A stretch of 64,000 nucleotides of DNA from Vibrio sp. JC009. GTDB lineage: Bacteria > Pseudomonadota > Gammaproteobacteria > Enterobacterales > Vibrionaceae. Below, piece after piece: positions 38,015-47,022 of this stretch. How positions within the stretch are numbered: the stretch's first letter is position 1; each line of letters starts with the position of its first letter. Below the pieces are notes generated by a model. The model had not been told where the DNA came from. It ran no database searches and was given only the letters and a program-made list of their open reading frames with translations. The position numbers and the translations under genes are program-made. The stretch is taken from positions 1,674,001 to 1,738,000 of the forward strand of contig NZ_CP092107.1 in assembly GCF_029016485.1 (NCBI RefSeq). Reading direction: 5' to 3'.

Positions 38015-38245
38015 TCAGAGAATGATATTTACAGCAATATTGTTTTTACCTATGCTCCGGTACCTCACCTGAGGCAGCACTCTCTTTCTGCTGGTATCGG
38101 TAATCCTCGAAATCTCTCCTTTTTTAATCCATATTTCCAACATAGCATCCACGCCGTCTTCGCTCAGGGCAAAACGTTTTGCCAGATCAGTTCTTGAAGC
38201 ACCGCTATGTTGTTCAATGTAAGCTTTTAACTGGCTGACGATCAT
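38015..38245 (-). CDS. feoC: FeoC-like small protein without cysteines
   Basis: A 76-residue winged-helix protein (MIVSQLKAYIEQH, ASRTDLAKRFALSEDGVDAM). The ATG overlaps the feoB stop as ATGA, which fixes the start. E. coli-type FeoC has four cysteines for an iron-sulfur cluster. This one has none, so it cannot bind such a cluster. It probably acts as an FeoB-binding accessory factor rather than an iron-sulfur regulator. Confidence 0.85.
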   Translation of the reverse strand: MIVSQLKAYIEQHSGASRTDLAKRFALSEDGVDAMLEIWIKKGEISRITDTSRKRVLPQVRYRSIGKNNIAVNIIL

Positions 38246-40521
38246 TGTGTCACCATTTGAACTTGTGGAAGTTCTCTGCCTTGCCTTTTTAATAGCATGT
38301 AGGTAGCGATCCAAATTCCCATTACCACAAGTATCCAGGCTACGCTTGTAGCCGGGTGAAGGCTAAAGTGCATCAGATTGTGATAGAAGGCCGCTCCCGT
38401 ATAAGCCAGCAGCATGGTATAACCTGCGATAAAGCCAGCGTACTGACGGCCGAACTCTTTTACATACGCACCCATAGCAGCAACACACGGGGTATAGAGC
38501 AGGATAAAGATAAGGTATGCGAAGGCGGCATGAGCTGATACAAAGTTAGACTTAAGGTTGCCAAAGATACTAGAATCTACCTCCTGATCTTCTGCCACGG
38601 CCTCAGTGTCTGACAGGTCACCGACGCTAATACCTAAAGGGTCACTGTAGCTCAGGCCCAGAAGATTATCCGGGATAGTCAGTGCCGCATTTGTCAGGCT
38701 GGCACCAAGATCATAGCCAGGCTCTTCTTCTCCTGCCGCAGTTGAATACAGGCTGTTCAGTGTGCCTACCACAGCTTCTTTAGCGAAGATACCGGTAATA
38801 ATGCCAACCGTTGCCGGCCAGTTATCTTTCTCTACGCCGATAGGCTCAAAGACAGGAGTAACGATCTGCGCCGCTCGCGAAAGCATAGAGTTTTCACTGT
38901 CTTCATTACCGAATGTGCCGTCGGTGCCAAGAGAGTTAAAGAAGCTCAGTATGGTAACCACGATGACAATGGTACGACCCGCGCCAAGGACAAAGCGCTT
39001 AAGCTTGTGCCAGGTTTTGATTATTACGTTTTTAACCGTCGGAATTTCGTAGTCTGGCATTTCCATGATCAGGGCTTCGCTTGTTCCCGGATAGAGCGTG
39101 TTGCGAAGCAGCAAACCTGTAGCAATGGCAGCAAAGATGCCAAGCAGGTACAGGGCAAATACGATATTCTGACCACTTTCCGGGAAGAAGGCCGCGGCAA
39201 AAAGAACGTAGACCGGAAGGCGGGCACCACAGGACATAAATGGAGCCATAGAAGCCGCCAGCTTACGCTCACGTTCCTGATCCAGAGTACGGGTCGCCAT
39301 AATTGAAGGTACGTTACAGCCAAAGCCGAGCACCAGCGGCACAAATGCTTTACCGGGAATACCTATCTTCTGCATGGCCTTATCCAGAATAAAGGCCGCG
39401 CGGGCTAAATAACCAGAGCTTTCCAGTACAGAAAGGAACAGGTAAAGCGCGGCGACCACTGGAATAAAGGTTGCGACTGTCTGAATTCCACCACCGATAC
39501 CGTCTGCCAGCAATGTCGTCATCCAGACCGGAAGCCGGTCATCAAGAAGGTAATGCCCCCCGTCCACAAGGATTGCACCAACAGCAATATCAAAGAAGTC
39601 GATAAATGCACCGCCGATGTTTATGGAAAACATAAACATCAGATACATGGCAAGAACAAGAAGCGGCATGCTTAGCCATTTGTTAAGTATCAGTTGATCC
39701 GCTTTTTCGGTAAAGCTTCTGCTCAGCTTGCCTTCGGTCTTACGTACCTTTTTTAGAATGTTGTGGATATGGGTGTATCTGGTGTCGGCGATAAGAAGAT
39801 CGATATCCAGATCTACAGCTGCTGCAGCATGATTAACCTGACTGCGGCTGGTTTGTGAAAGCTCATTCAGAATCAGAGCATCCTGCTCCAGAGCTCTCAG
39901 TGCAAGTGCGCGTCCCGATAACGGCTCTTCCTTCCAGATAGACTCAAGGGTGTTAACGGTTTTCTCCAACTTTGAATCATAGTCCAGTTTTAGTGGTGAC
40001 GGGGTAACGGCTTGTTGCAGAAGCTGGCTCAGGCGCTGCTTAAAGTTATTTACTTCAAGGGCATTAGTTGCTGACAATGCAATTACCGGGCACTCCAGTC
40101 GTTTTTCTAATGCGGCTACATTCAGAGTCTGTTGTTCGCGTTTTAGTACGTCCATCTTATTGAGCACCACGACCATAGGTCGGCCAAGCTCTCGTAACTG
40201 AAGCGTCATATAAAGGCTACGTTCAAGGCTGCTGGCGTCTACGATGTTAATAATGATATCGGCCGGAAGAGACATGGCTGCTTTTGCCGCAATGGACTCG
40301 TCTAAACTGTTGCTGTCATCGCCGCTGTCCAGTGAATATATACCGGGAAGGTCGGTTAGACAGAAGCCTTGTCCTTCATGTGAAAACTGGCCGGTTTTCT
40401 TTTCTATGGTGACACCGGCCCAGTTGCCTACTTGTTGCCTGGCTCCTGTCAGAGAGTTGAACAGGGTGGTTTTGCCGCTGTTTGGGTTACCAAGGGTAAG
40501 AATCTGATACTGCTTAGACAT
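38242..40521 (-). CDS. feoB: Ferrous iron transporter FeoB
   Basis: A 759-residue inner-membrane Fe(II) transporter. The N-terminal G domain has GNPNSGKTT (G1), DLPG (G3) and NKMD (G4). A helical linker and a polytopic membrane domain with two gate repeats follow, including GFGCNVPSI and SCGARLPVY with the cysteines thought to line the pore. FeoA precedes with adjoining codons and FeoC follows. It takes up ferrous iron under anaerobic or acidic conditions, consistent with the anaerobic enzymes elsewhere in the window. Confidence 0.97.
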   Translation of the reverse strand: MSKQYQILTLGNPNSGKTTLFNSLTGARQQVGNWAGVTIEKKTGQFSHEGQGFCLTDLPGIYSLDSGDDSNSLDESIAAKAAMSLPADIIINIVDASSLERSLYMTLQLRELGRPMVVVLNKMDVLKREQQTLNVAALEKRLECPVIALSATNALEVNNFKQRLSQLLQQAVTPSPLKLDYDSKLEKTVNTLESIWKEEPLSGRALALRALEQDALILNELSQTSRSQVNHAAAAVDLDIDLLIADTRYTHIHNILKKVRKTEGKLSRSFTEKADQLILNKWLSMPLLVLAMYLMFMFSINIGGAFIDFFDIAVGAILVDGGHYLLDDRLPVWMTTLLADGIGGGIQTVATFIPVVAALYLFLSVLESSGYLARAAFILDKAMQKIGIPGKAFVPLVLGFGCNVPSIMATRTLDQERERKLAASMAPFMSCGARLPVYVLFAAAFFPESGQNIVFALYLLGIFAAIATGLLLRNTLYPGTSEALIMEMPDYEIPTVKNVIIKTWHKLKRFVLGAGRTIVIVVTILSFFNSLGTDGTFGNEDSENSMLSRAAQIVTPVFEPIGVEKDNWPATVGIITGIFAKEAVVGTLNSLYSTAAGEEEPGYDLGASLTNAALTIPDNLLGLSYSDPLGISVGDLSDTEAVAEDQEVDSSIFGNLKSNFVSAHAAFAYLIFILLYTPCVAAMGAYVKEFGRQYAGFIAGYTMLLAYTGAAFYHNLMHFSLHPATSVAWILVVMGIWIATYMLLKRQGRELPQVQMVTQ

Positions 40522-40748
40522 TATTTCATCTCCACGTCAATCTCTGAGGCGATATTGCTGCTCAGTGCCAGTGACTCTCCCCGGACCTCTACCTGAAGGG
40601 GATCGCCCATCGGAGCTTTACGTACTAGCTTAACTTCTGTTTCGGGTAATACACCCATCACCATAAGTTTCTTTTTTATTTGACCGGAGAGCGCGGAAAA
40701 GGAAGAGACAGTTGCCACATCCCCGGCTCTAAGACTGTTTAGTTTCAT
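40521..40748 (-). CDS. feoA: FeoA, SH3-like accessory protein
   Basis: A 75-residue protein with the FeoA fold: LRAGDVATV, the MGVLPETEVKLVRKAPMGDP core and a closing EVRGESLALS strand. It starts the feoABC operon, and its stop adjoins the feoB ATG. Confidence 0.95.
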   Translation of the reverse strand: MKLNSLRAGDVATVSSFSALSGQIKKKLMVMGVLPETEVKLVRKAPMGDPLQVEVRGESLALSSNIASEIDVEMK

Positions 40749-40763
40749 GGTAATCCTTAAGAT

Positions 40764-40790
40764 ATATCGTAATGATAGGAATTCGTATTT
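40764..40790 (-). promoter_or_regulatory. Possible Fur box upstream of feoA
   Basis: The minus strand reads ATTCCTATCATTACGATAT, a partial match to the Fur consensus (TATCATTA core kept). It lies 16-40 bases upstream of the feoA ATG, where a repressor would sit. The match is imperfect. Confidence 0.35.
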
Positions 40791-40930
40791 TGGTTTATTA
40801 GATATAACATCAGAGTCGTGAAAAAACCGTGAGGATGCTGAATGAGAATTATTTTAAAGATTCAACACGCTTATCTGTAACTGAGGTATAATCAGGTGTT
40901 TGTTGGCAGGCTCAGGAAACAAAGAACTCT

Positions 40931-41608
40931 ATGTATAAGGTATTACTCGTTGAAGATAACCAGGAAATAGCCGGTATTTTATGTGATTTTTATGAAAGCC
41001 TGGGAATGGAGATCGACTATGCCAGCAATGGTGAGCAGGGATTAAAGCTGGCGCAGGAGGGGAGCTTTGACATCATTATTCTGGATCTGATGCTGCCGCG
41101 CATGAACGGCCTGACCCTGTGTAACGAGTTGCGTGAGGGAGGAAAGGACACACCCGTACTTATGCTGACCGCACTGGATAATACCCTGGACATGCTTAAA
41201 GGTTTTAAACAGGGGGCGGATGATTACCTTACCAAACCTTTTAAACTGGATATTCTCGAAGCCAGAAGCCGGGCACTTATCCGCAGATACCGCGGAACTG
41301 TGGTTTCCTCTGAACTTAAGTTTGGCCCGCTAACCATTGTGCCTGAAATGCGTGAAGCATACAGGGAAGGGCAACGGCTTAAGCTCAACCCCACCGCTTA
41401 TACCATTTTAAAGATGCTGTGCCAGAAAGCACCTGAAGTGGTGAGCAGAGAAGAGATCGTTGACGAGATATGGCCGGAGGGCGATCCGGGGCGGGACGTA
41501 TTAAGATCTCATATCTATCAGCTCAGGGGGCTGCTAGATAAGCCTTTTTCCCGGCCAATGCTGATAACGATTCCCAAGGTAGGTTTTCGTCTTGAGGATG
41601 TTTCATGA
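40931..41608 (+). CDS. OmpR/PhoB-family response regulator
   Basis: A 225-residue regulator. The receiver domain has EDN, the phosphoacceptor aspartate in ILDLMLPRMNG (about residue 51), and KPF. The C-terminal winged helix includes RSHIYQLRGLLDKPF and IPKVGFRL. The histidine kinase follows with a 4-base overlap. It is divergent from feoABC but not obviously linked to iron. The regulon is not evident from sequence. Confidence 0.93.
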   Translation: MYKVLLVEDNQEIAGILCDFYESLGMEIDYASNGEQGLKLAQEGSFDIIILDLMLPRMNGLTLCNELREGGKDTPVLMLTALDNTLDMLKGFKQGADDYLTKPFKLDILEARSRALIRRYRGTVVSSELKFGPLTIVPEMREAYREGQRLKLNPTAYTILKMLCQKAPEVVSREEIVDEIWPEGDPGRDVLRSHIYQLRGLLDKPFSRPMLITIPKVGFRLEDVS

Positions 41609-42960
41609 TTCGTCAGTTTGCCAATTCCACCAAAAGCCTGACGGGGAAGCTTGCGCTGTTTTTTACCCTGGTTTCAGTGATCAACTGTCTGGTTATTTAT
41701 CTCGTCTTTTTAAATGCTCTGAAATGGGCTCAGGATGAGGAAGGGCATAAGCATATTGTGCTCGACTCTCAAACTGCCATTGAAAGGTATCAAAGCGGTG
41801 AAACCGGTAAATTGCAACTGGATGTTTTAACCGATGCCTATGATGATTTTACTCTGGTTCCGCAGGCGTATCTTGATCATATCCATGGGGAGTTGTCCTG
41901 GTTGGAAAGTTTTTTTGATCTGTTACGCGGGATTCACCGGAAGGAATCTCTGGTCCCCGGTGGATTTGAGGGGCTGCTTCACGGCGACCTTATCTTCCTT
42001 GGCAGGGTAGAAACAGACAGCAAGTCAGCCCGTATGCTTTTGGTCAACGAGTTCGAAATTGATGGTGCAATCAAGCCGCTGATACTTGTCAGTAAGATAG
42101 ATGAGATTGAACTTACTTCCTATGAGCACGCCTTCATTCTAACTGTTCTTGGAGGCATATTTGCGGTTTTGCTAGCCATTTTTATTCTGATCCTTACGCG
42201 CCTTTCCAAAAGGCTTATCTCTCCGGTAAACAGACTCTCGGATCAGCTGGATGCCAACAAGGGCGATCCCGACGCTGTGTTTACCATTAACCATGAAGCG
42301 GCTATCGAGTTTACTCAACTCACCGGGCAGATGAACTTGTATCGAGAGGAAATCAATGAGCTGATAAAGCGGGAGCAGATATTTGCACGCTATGCCAGTC
42401 ATGAACTGCGTACACCGCTTGCGATTGTAACCGGGGCAAATGAGCTGCTTCAAAGAGGGGATAACAGTGATTTTCAGAATAAACAACTTAGCAGGATTCA
42501 GCGGGCAAGCGATCAGATGTCGGTTATGGTGGATGCCTTATTAGCACTGGTTCGCTATGAAAGGTGTGGTGGAGATGTTCCTGTAAGGAAGATTACTCAG
42601 CAAGAGCTGCAGTCCGTTTTTGATGATCATATATGTTATATAACAAATAAAGAGATTGAATTTGAGCTAAGCATAACAGGTGAGCCTGAGGTGAAGGCTG
42701 CGACTGAGGTTATTTCTATGATAATTGGTAACCTGGTGCGAAACGCGTTGTCAGCCACGGAAAGAGGCCGTATTGAGTTGAGAATGGGGAAACGGTCAAT
42801 ATCTGTACTGGATGAAGGTTCGGGTCTTTCAGAGCAGCCATTTGAAGAGGGGCACGGGTTGGGGTTACTGTTGGTAAAAGATTTCTGTCAGCGGTATGGC
42901 TGGCAGTTTAGTCTTACAGATAGGGAGGGAAAAGGCTGTCAGGCTCGGATTGAGTTCTGA
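41605..42960 (+). CDS. Membrane sensor histidine kinase
   Basis: A 451-residue kinase. Two membrane helices (about 15-37 and 180-205) bracket a periplasmic sensor of roughly 140 residues. A HAMP-like linker, the H-box SHELRTPLAIV (about residue 268) and an ATPase domain with GNLVRNALS, DEGSGL and GHGLGLLLVKDF follow. It pairs with the preceding response regulator. The signal is unknown. Confidence 0.92.
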   Translation: MIRQFANSTKSLTGKLALFFTLVSVINCLVIYLVFLNALKWAQDEEGHKHIVLDSQTAIERYQSGETGKLQLDVLTDAYDDFTLVPQAYLDHIHGELSWLESFFDLLRGIHRKESLVPGGFEGLLHGDLIFLGRVETDSKSARMLLVNEFEIDGAIKPLILVSKIDEIELTSYEHAFILTVLGGIFAVLLAIFILILTRLSKRLISPVNRLSDQLDANKGDPDAVFTINHEAAIEFTQLTGQMNLYREEINELIKREQIFARYASHELRTPLAIVTGANELLQRGDNSDFQNKQLSRIQRASDQMSVMVDALLALVRYERCGGDVPVRKITQQELQSVFDDHICYITNKEIEFELSITGEPEVKAATEVISMIIGNLVRNALSATERGRIELRMGKRSISVLDEGSGLSEQPFEEGHGLGLLLVKDFCQRYGWQFSLTDREGKGCQARIEF

Positions 42961-43019
42961 ACAAAAATTGTCACTACAATTGAATGGCGATGAAAGAACT
43001 GTTTGTTTGCGCAGTTAAA

Positions 43020-43190
43020 TTATCTTTGGCTAATTACCTGCCGAACTAACAAGCGCGTCCATGGTTTACCATCCGGAGTAAACTTTTCCATCTGATTTAA
43101 TCTGTCAGCAATTTGCTGGTGGAACATCCCCAGCGAGTGCCATTGCTTTGCTAAGATTTCGGCAGGTTCATCTATTCCCGACGTTGGAGT
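43020..43190 (-). pseudogene. Recombinase-like C-terminal fragment
   Basis: The end of a minus-strand frame reads HQQIADRLNQMEKF, then TPDGKPWTRLLVRQVISQR and a stop. The pattern (A..LN...T..G..WT...V..I) is the helix-turn-helix seen in serine recombinases and related proteins. The part of the frame upstream of about 43200 is antisense to a different protein-like fragment, so only the tail is credible. Confidence 0.35.
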
Positions 43191-43257
43191 ACGTACATCA
43201 GGATCACCTGTTGTGCGCACATCTAAGGCTGCGATGTTTTCGTTGTGTGTGTACACC

Positions 43258-43377
43258 CCAGATGGTTTATTGGAAGAGGGAGATACCATAAAATGGACAG
43301 ATAACCACGATGGTTCATATTCACTTTCAAAAATCAGCAAACTCGAAATGCTCGCTGAGCAGGAGAAAAATAGGTAA
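43258..43377 (+). pseudogene. C-terminal fragment with antitoxin-like sequence
   Basis: A plus-strand frame of 39 codons before TAA reads PDGLLEEGDTIKWTDNHDGS, then YSLSKISKLEMLAEQEKN. This looks like the second half of a small AbrB-like or antitoxin protein (GD.I.W.DN.DGS pattern). It has no start and faces the recombinase-like fragment head to tail. The rest of 42961-43600 holds nothing I can identify. Confidence 0.35.
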
Positions 43378-43600
43378 CTGGTTGGGCTTACCCGTAATTT
43401 AACTCTATTTGTTGTCGACAAATCCTGTCAAATTTTGCCCTAAATTTTTTATATTAGTCGAGAAAACCGCCGTACATGGCCTCTGGCAATCATGTCAATG
43501 TGTAGATCTAATTAGTTTGCGTTTATCACCGCAATAACAACCCCACTATCAATACTCGTTCTGCATATCTAAACAACAAGCTGTTTTGCCCTGAGAGTTT

Positions 43601-44359
43601 TTACTTTGCAAATAGTACATAGATCCCTTTTTGGTTTAGAGCCTCAAGGGCATGTTGAGAAAGGTCGTTGTCGGTGATGGTGTTGAATCGTTCCATATCC
43701 ACCGCGTGAGAGGACGCAACTCTGCCATATTTGTTTGAGTCAGATACTAGGCAACAAGTGCTCGAAACATCACATATTGCCTTCTTCACAACCACTTTAT
43801 CCTCAACAAGAGTTGAAATACCGTGTTGATTCCAGAATGAGGTAGAGATAAATGCCAGACCGATATTAAACTCCCTGATTGTTTGCGCGGCTTTTAAACC
43901 TATACTCGATTTATTCGCACGATCGACTCTTCCTCCTGTGTAATAAACGCTGCACGTTGAGTTTAAAATCAAATAGTTAGCAATAATAAAGTCATTGGTG
44001 AGAATGGTTAGATCTTTATTGTCGCCGATTTTTTTCGCGATTTCTAAAGTTGTTGTGCCGGCATCCAGGTAGATGACCTTATGATCTTTTATCAGCAGCG
44101 AGGCTTGTTGGCTGATACTTTCTTTCTCACTTTTGTTCTGAAGATCTTTGTCATCATGAGACTGCTCATTTTTTAAAGACTCTGCTAATTGAACTCCGCC
44201 TGTTACGGATAGTACACAGCCCTCATCTTCAAGTTTGCCGATGTCTCGTCTAATTGTCATGTGAGAAACTTGTAGGCGTGCTTTCAACTCATTGATGCTG
44301 ATGAACTCTTGTCCCTTAAGTAACTCTAATATTGAACGGTGCCTTTCAGCCGGAATCAT
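43601..44359 (-). CDS. DeoR-family transcriptional repressor
   Basis: A 252-residue regulator. The N-terminal helix-turn-helix (FISINELKARLQVSHMTIRR) is followed by the DeoR sugar-phosphate-sensing domain (DAGTTTLEIAKKI at about residue 105, and TNDFIIAN). It is divergent from a second, interrupted DeoR gene, sharing a 260-base promoter region. It probably regulates part of the sugar-acid locus to the right. The effector is not known. Confidence 0.88.
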   Translation of the reverse strand: MIPAERHRSILELLKGQEFISINELKARLQVSHMTIRRDIGKLEDEGCVLSVTGGVQLAESLKNEQSHDDKDLQNKSEKESISQQASLLIKDHKVIYLDAGTTTLEIAKKIGDNKDLTILTNDFIIANYLILNSTCSVYYTGGRVDRANKSSIGLKAAQTIREFNIGLAFISTSFWNQHGISTLVEDKVVVKKAICDVSSTCCLVSDSNKYGRVASSHAVDMERFNTITDNDLSQHALEALNQKGIYVLFAK

Positions 44360-44563
44360 GCGATTTCTCCAATGTTTCGATTACTGACACTCTACCAAAA
44401 GCAGCTTGCGATGTGAATATATGTTAATTGTTTGCTATTTATGCAAGATATGTCATGAAAAATGAGTCTAAAACAATTCATCCTAACAATTGATCACAAA
44501 AGTTATCATAATTTGATCTTAGTGAAGGTTCTGCCAGAACATATGCATTAGCATAACAATAGT

Positions 44564-44579
44564 TAACATATTTTCACAT
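44564..44579. promoter_or_regulatory. Shared operator-like motif, copy 1
   Basis: TAACATATTTTCACAT occurs here, 41 bases before the interrupted DeoR gene. It recurs with one change at 46901-46916 before the tetronate operon. The 44360-44620 gap also contains TATGCATTAGCATA, another small palindrome. Confidence 0.4.
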
Positions 44580-44852
44580 AGTCTACCAGGAGACAACTCC
44601 TGATACGGGCCCAAGTTATTATGATTGAATTACATAGGCACAGATCGATACTTGAGATTGTTAGTACCCAGGACCGAATTTCAATACAAGAAATTGTTGA
44701 AAAGTTTAATGTCTCTCCGGCTACAGCACGAAGAGATTTGTCAAAGCTAACTGAGAGCAAACAAGTCAAGCGAGATAATTGGACTCCCCCTCCCCAAGAG
44801 AAAAGGTTAAGATCTTAGTTGTCACACATAGTTCTTAGTTGGAGTCCATAGT

Positions 44853-45887
44853 ATGAAGAATACAATTGTTGGTGTTGATTTAGCAAATGATGTTATCCAG
44901 GTCTGTGTGGTCAGGAGTAACAAGGTGCTCTCCAATAAAGAGATGACACCGCAAGCCTTTAACGCCTGGCTTGCTAAGTCAAAACCAGTAACTGTCATAT
45001 TTGAGGCATGTAGTAGTGCCAACTATTGGCAGCAAACTGCTCATTCTTTGGGCCACCATGCAAAGCAAATCAGCGCTAAATTAGTTGCTCAGGTTCGCCA
45101 AAATCAAAAAACGGATAAAAATGATGCGCTTGCCGTTGTGCAAGCCAGCCAGTTACCTGAAGTGAGGTTCATTTCAGGAAAAACGTTTAAGCAACAAGAG
45201 TTGCAATCGATAGTTCGTATGAAAGATTTGGCCACTAAGCACAAGGTCGCAATGGAGAATCAGCTTAGGGCACTATTGCGTGAATTTGGTATCCGTATCG
45301 CGAAAAAAGGCTCTATTCGAACAGTGATTGAATCAACGCTCGAAGATGCTGAGAACGGGTTTTGCGATGAATTTAGAGCGTCATTAGATGCCGCTTGGCA
45401 AACTTACCAGCAACAGGTAGAAGTCATCATTCAGCATGAAAAGACACTTGAGCAACTGGCTGCCCAGAACGAAGAGTGTCGAACCTTTATGGCAATAGAG
45501 GGTGTTGGACCGATGAATGCCGTCAATATGTACATGTTATTAGTGTGCGGTGAGATGGGGACATTCCGCACTGGCAGGGATGCTTCTGCTTGTGTTGGGC
45601 TTACCCCGATTCAACATACTACTGGCGGTAAGGTAAAACTCGGCAGCGTTGGGAAGTTTGTTAAAAACCATAGCATGAGGGCTACGTTAGTTAGTGGGGC
45701 TATGTCTGTGTGTAGCCAGGTATCCAGACGAGAGCCCCGAACGAAAAAAGAAGCTTGGCTAAAAGCGTTAATCGAACGTCGAGGAAAGCGTTGTGCTGCG
45801 GTTGCGTTAGCAAATAAGACGATTAGAACCGCCTTTGCATTAATTGCCAATGGAACCGAATACCGGGCTGAGCCTTTAACTGCTTAG
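44853..45887 (+). CDS. IS110-family transposase (bridge-RNA-guided recombinase)
   Basis: A 344-residue DEDD recombinase. The N-terminal RuvC-like domain shows VGVDLANDV, FEACSSANYW and TDKNDALAV, which supply the acidic residues. The C-terminal Tnp20 domain has AIEGVGPMNA and GLTPIQHTTGGK with the catalytic serine region. The protein appears complete. IS110 enzymes recombine DNA using a bispecific bridge RNA encoded in the element's non-coding end. Confidence 0.93.
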   Translation: MKNTIVGVDLANDVIQVCVVRSNKVLSNKEMTPQAFNAWLAKSKPVTVIFEACSSANYWQQTAHSLGHHAKQISAKLVAQVRQNQKTDKNDALAVVQASQLPEVRFISGKTFKQQELQSIVRMKDLATKHKVAMENQLRALLREFGIRIAKKGSIRTVIESTLEDAENGFCDEFRASLDAAWQTYQQQVEVIIQHEKTLEQLAAQNEECRTFMAIEGVGPMNAVNMYMLLVCGEMGTFRTGRDASACVGLTPIQHTTGGKVKLGSVGKFVKNHSMRATLVSGAMSVCSQVSRREPRTKKEAWLKALIERRGKRCAAVALANKTIRTAFALIANGTEYRAEPLTA

Positions 45888-46090
45888 CTTTTAAGAATCA
45901 CCAATACAATTGCTGAGTTTAGATGAAAATCAGCGGTTTTAGTCAGTGTTACGGTCTGAGCTTATAGCTCGCGAACGAGAGATGACAAAGCCGTTCGCGT
46001 AAATATCAGTGAGCCAGGGTTAGCTACCCAAACAGAGCTCGAACATAAGCACGCATTAATTCTAAATAGATGCAAAGGTATTGTTGACAC
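45888..46090 (+). ncRNA. Candidate bridge-RNA region of the IS1111-type element
   Basis: About 200 bases lie between the transposase stop and the right subterminal repeat, with no credible protein. In the IS1111 group the bridge RNA is encoded downstream of the transposase, and this is the only non-coding stretch long enough. Short inverted pairs are visible (for example AGCTCGCGAACG near 45968 against CGTTCGCG near 45992). The target-binding and donor-binding loops were not resolved by eye. Confidence 0.45.
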
Positions 46091-46900
46091 GGGGGAGTCC
46101 ACATAAGTTCGTAATGGTGCCGAAGCTCTGCTAAAGACTAAATTAGACATTGCTCAGGGTACAGTAGGTAGGTTTACTTTAGTTAGCGACCGGGACAAAA
46201 GGCTGGCTCAAAAGGCTTCCACGCTCATAAAGACTGGTCAAACTATCGCTATCAGCAATCATGATAGTGCCAGGCTTCTAGCAGAAAAGCTATGTAACCA
46301 AGCTTACGTAATCATGACAAACTATTTTCCATTAGTTCAATACCTGATTGCTAAAGGCCATGATGAGATAATTGTTCCCGGTGGACAGTATCAAAAAAAT
46401 AATGCAATGCTCTGTCACCCTTCTGAATCTGTGAACAATTTTTATTGTGCAGACCATATGTTTGTCTGCGCTGATGGGATAACCGAACAGGGGGCTTTTC
46501 AGTCAGATGTTTTCTCTGGTATGTGTGAAAGGCAGATGGTCTCTGTAAGTACCAGAATTACAGTTATCCTTCAAAAGAACGCCATCAATCACGCTGTAGG
46601 TAGCAAGATAGCTAACCTTGATGCAATTCACTCAGTCTTAGTCTGCGAAGATGTTGAGCAACGTGTTCTTGATGAACTCAAAGCAAGAAATATCAAAGTA
46701 ATACGTGTATAGCGAAACCGACAACAATGATGGTGGCCTGGTGAACTGATCCGGCGCCTTTCAACTGGGATCATAACAAATTCTCCAACAAAATAAAGTG
46801 GCCCAAGCTTAACAAAATCATTCTAGATTGTGAATTTCTGTTAAATGAGTTCGTTATTGTATGCGTTATAATCAGAAAAGCGGTTAAATGAGTGAGGGTG

Positions 46901-46916
46901 TAACATATATTCACAT
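46901..46916. promoter_or_regulatory. Shared operator-like motif, copy 2, before the tetronate operon
   Basis: TAACATATATTCACAT matches the motif at 44564-44579 in 15 of 16 positions, and lies 107 bases before the ltnD-like ATG. The 310-base gap 46713-47022 is otherwise AT-rich. GGAGGGTAACGGG immediately precedes the start, giving a strong ribosome-binding site. Confidence 0.4.
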
Positions 46917-47022
46917 TCGGTTGCGCGGTATGTGACTTTTGTCGAAGAAATGTGGTATGCCTTATAATAATCTAACAGGGTATAACAAATATTAACAACG
47001 GTTCACTCCGGAGGGTAACGGG

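Larger units (their letters stand above)
44774..46109 (+). mobile_element. IS110-family (IS1111-type) insertion sequence, about 1.34 kb
   Basis: The boundaries are inferred from where the DeoR frame breaks and resumes. A perfect 10-bp subterminal inverted repeat GGACTCCCCC lies at 44781-44790, with its complement at 46091-46100, a few bases inside each end as in the IS1111 subgroup. No target duplication is obvious, which also fits. The transposase is intact. The upstream non-coding part is about 80 bases and the downstream part about 220. Confidence 0.8.
44621..46712 (+). pseudogene. DeoR-family regulator interrupted by an IS110/IS1111-type element
   Basis: The first 51 codons (44621-44773) give a DeoR helix-turn-helix (ISIQEIVEKFNVSPATARRD). 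The frame resumes at 46110 with RNGAEALLKTKLDIAQGTVG and continues through the sensor domain to TAG at 46712. Joining CGA at 44771 to CGT at 46110 restores one frame of about 250 residues, the usual DeoR length. The gene lies just upstream of the tetronate operon in the same direction, so it was probably that operon's repressor. The insertion would leave only a DNA-binding fragment. Confidence 0.8.

Noticed and set aside
43191..43421. N-terminal part of the 133-residue minus-strand frame
   Set aside because: It is antisense to a protein-like plus-strand fragment and reads as low-complexity serine-rich sequence. Only the tail of the frame looks real.
46895..46920. CRP site before the tetronate operon
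   Set aside because: TGTAA and TCACA half-sites are present, but the spacer is 7 bases rather than 6 and one half-site is mismatched.
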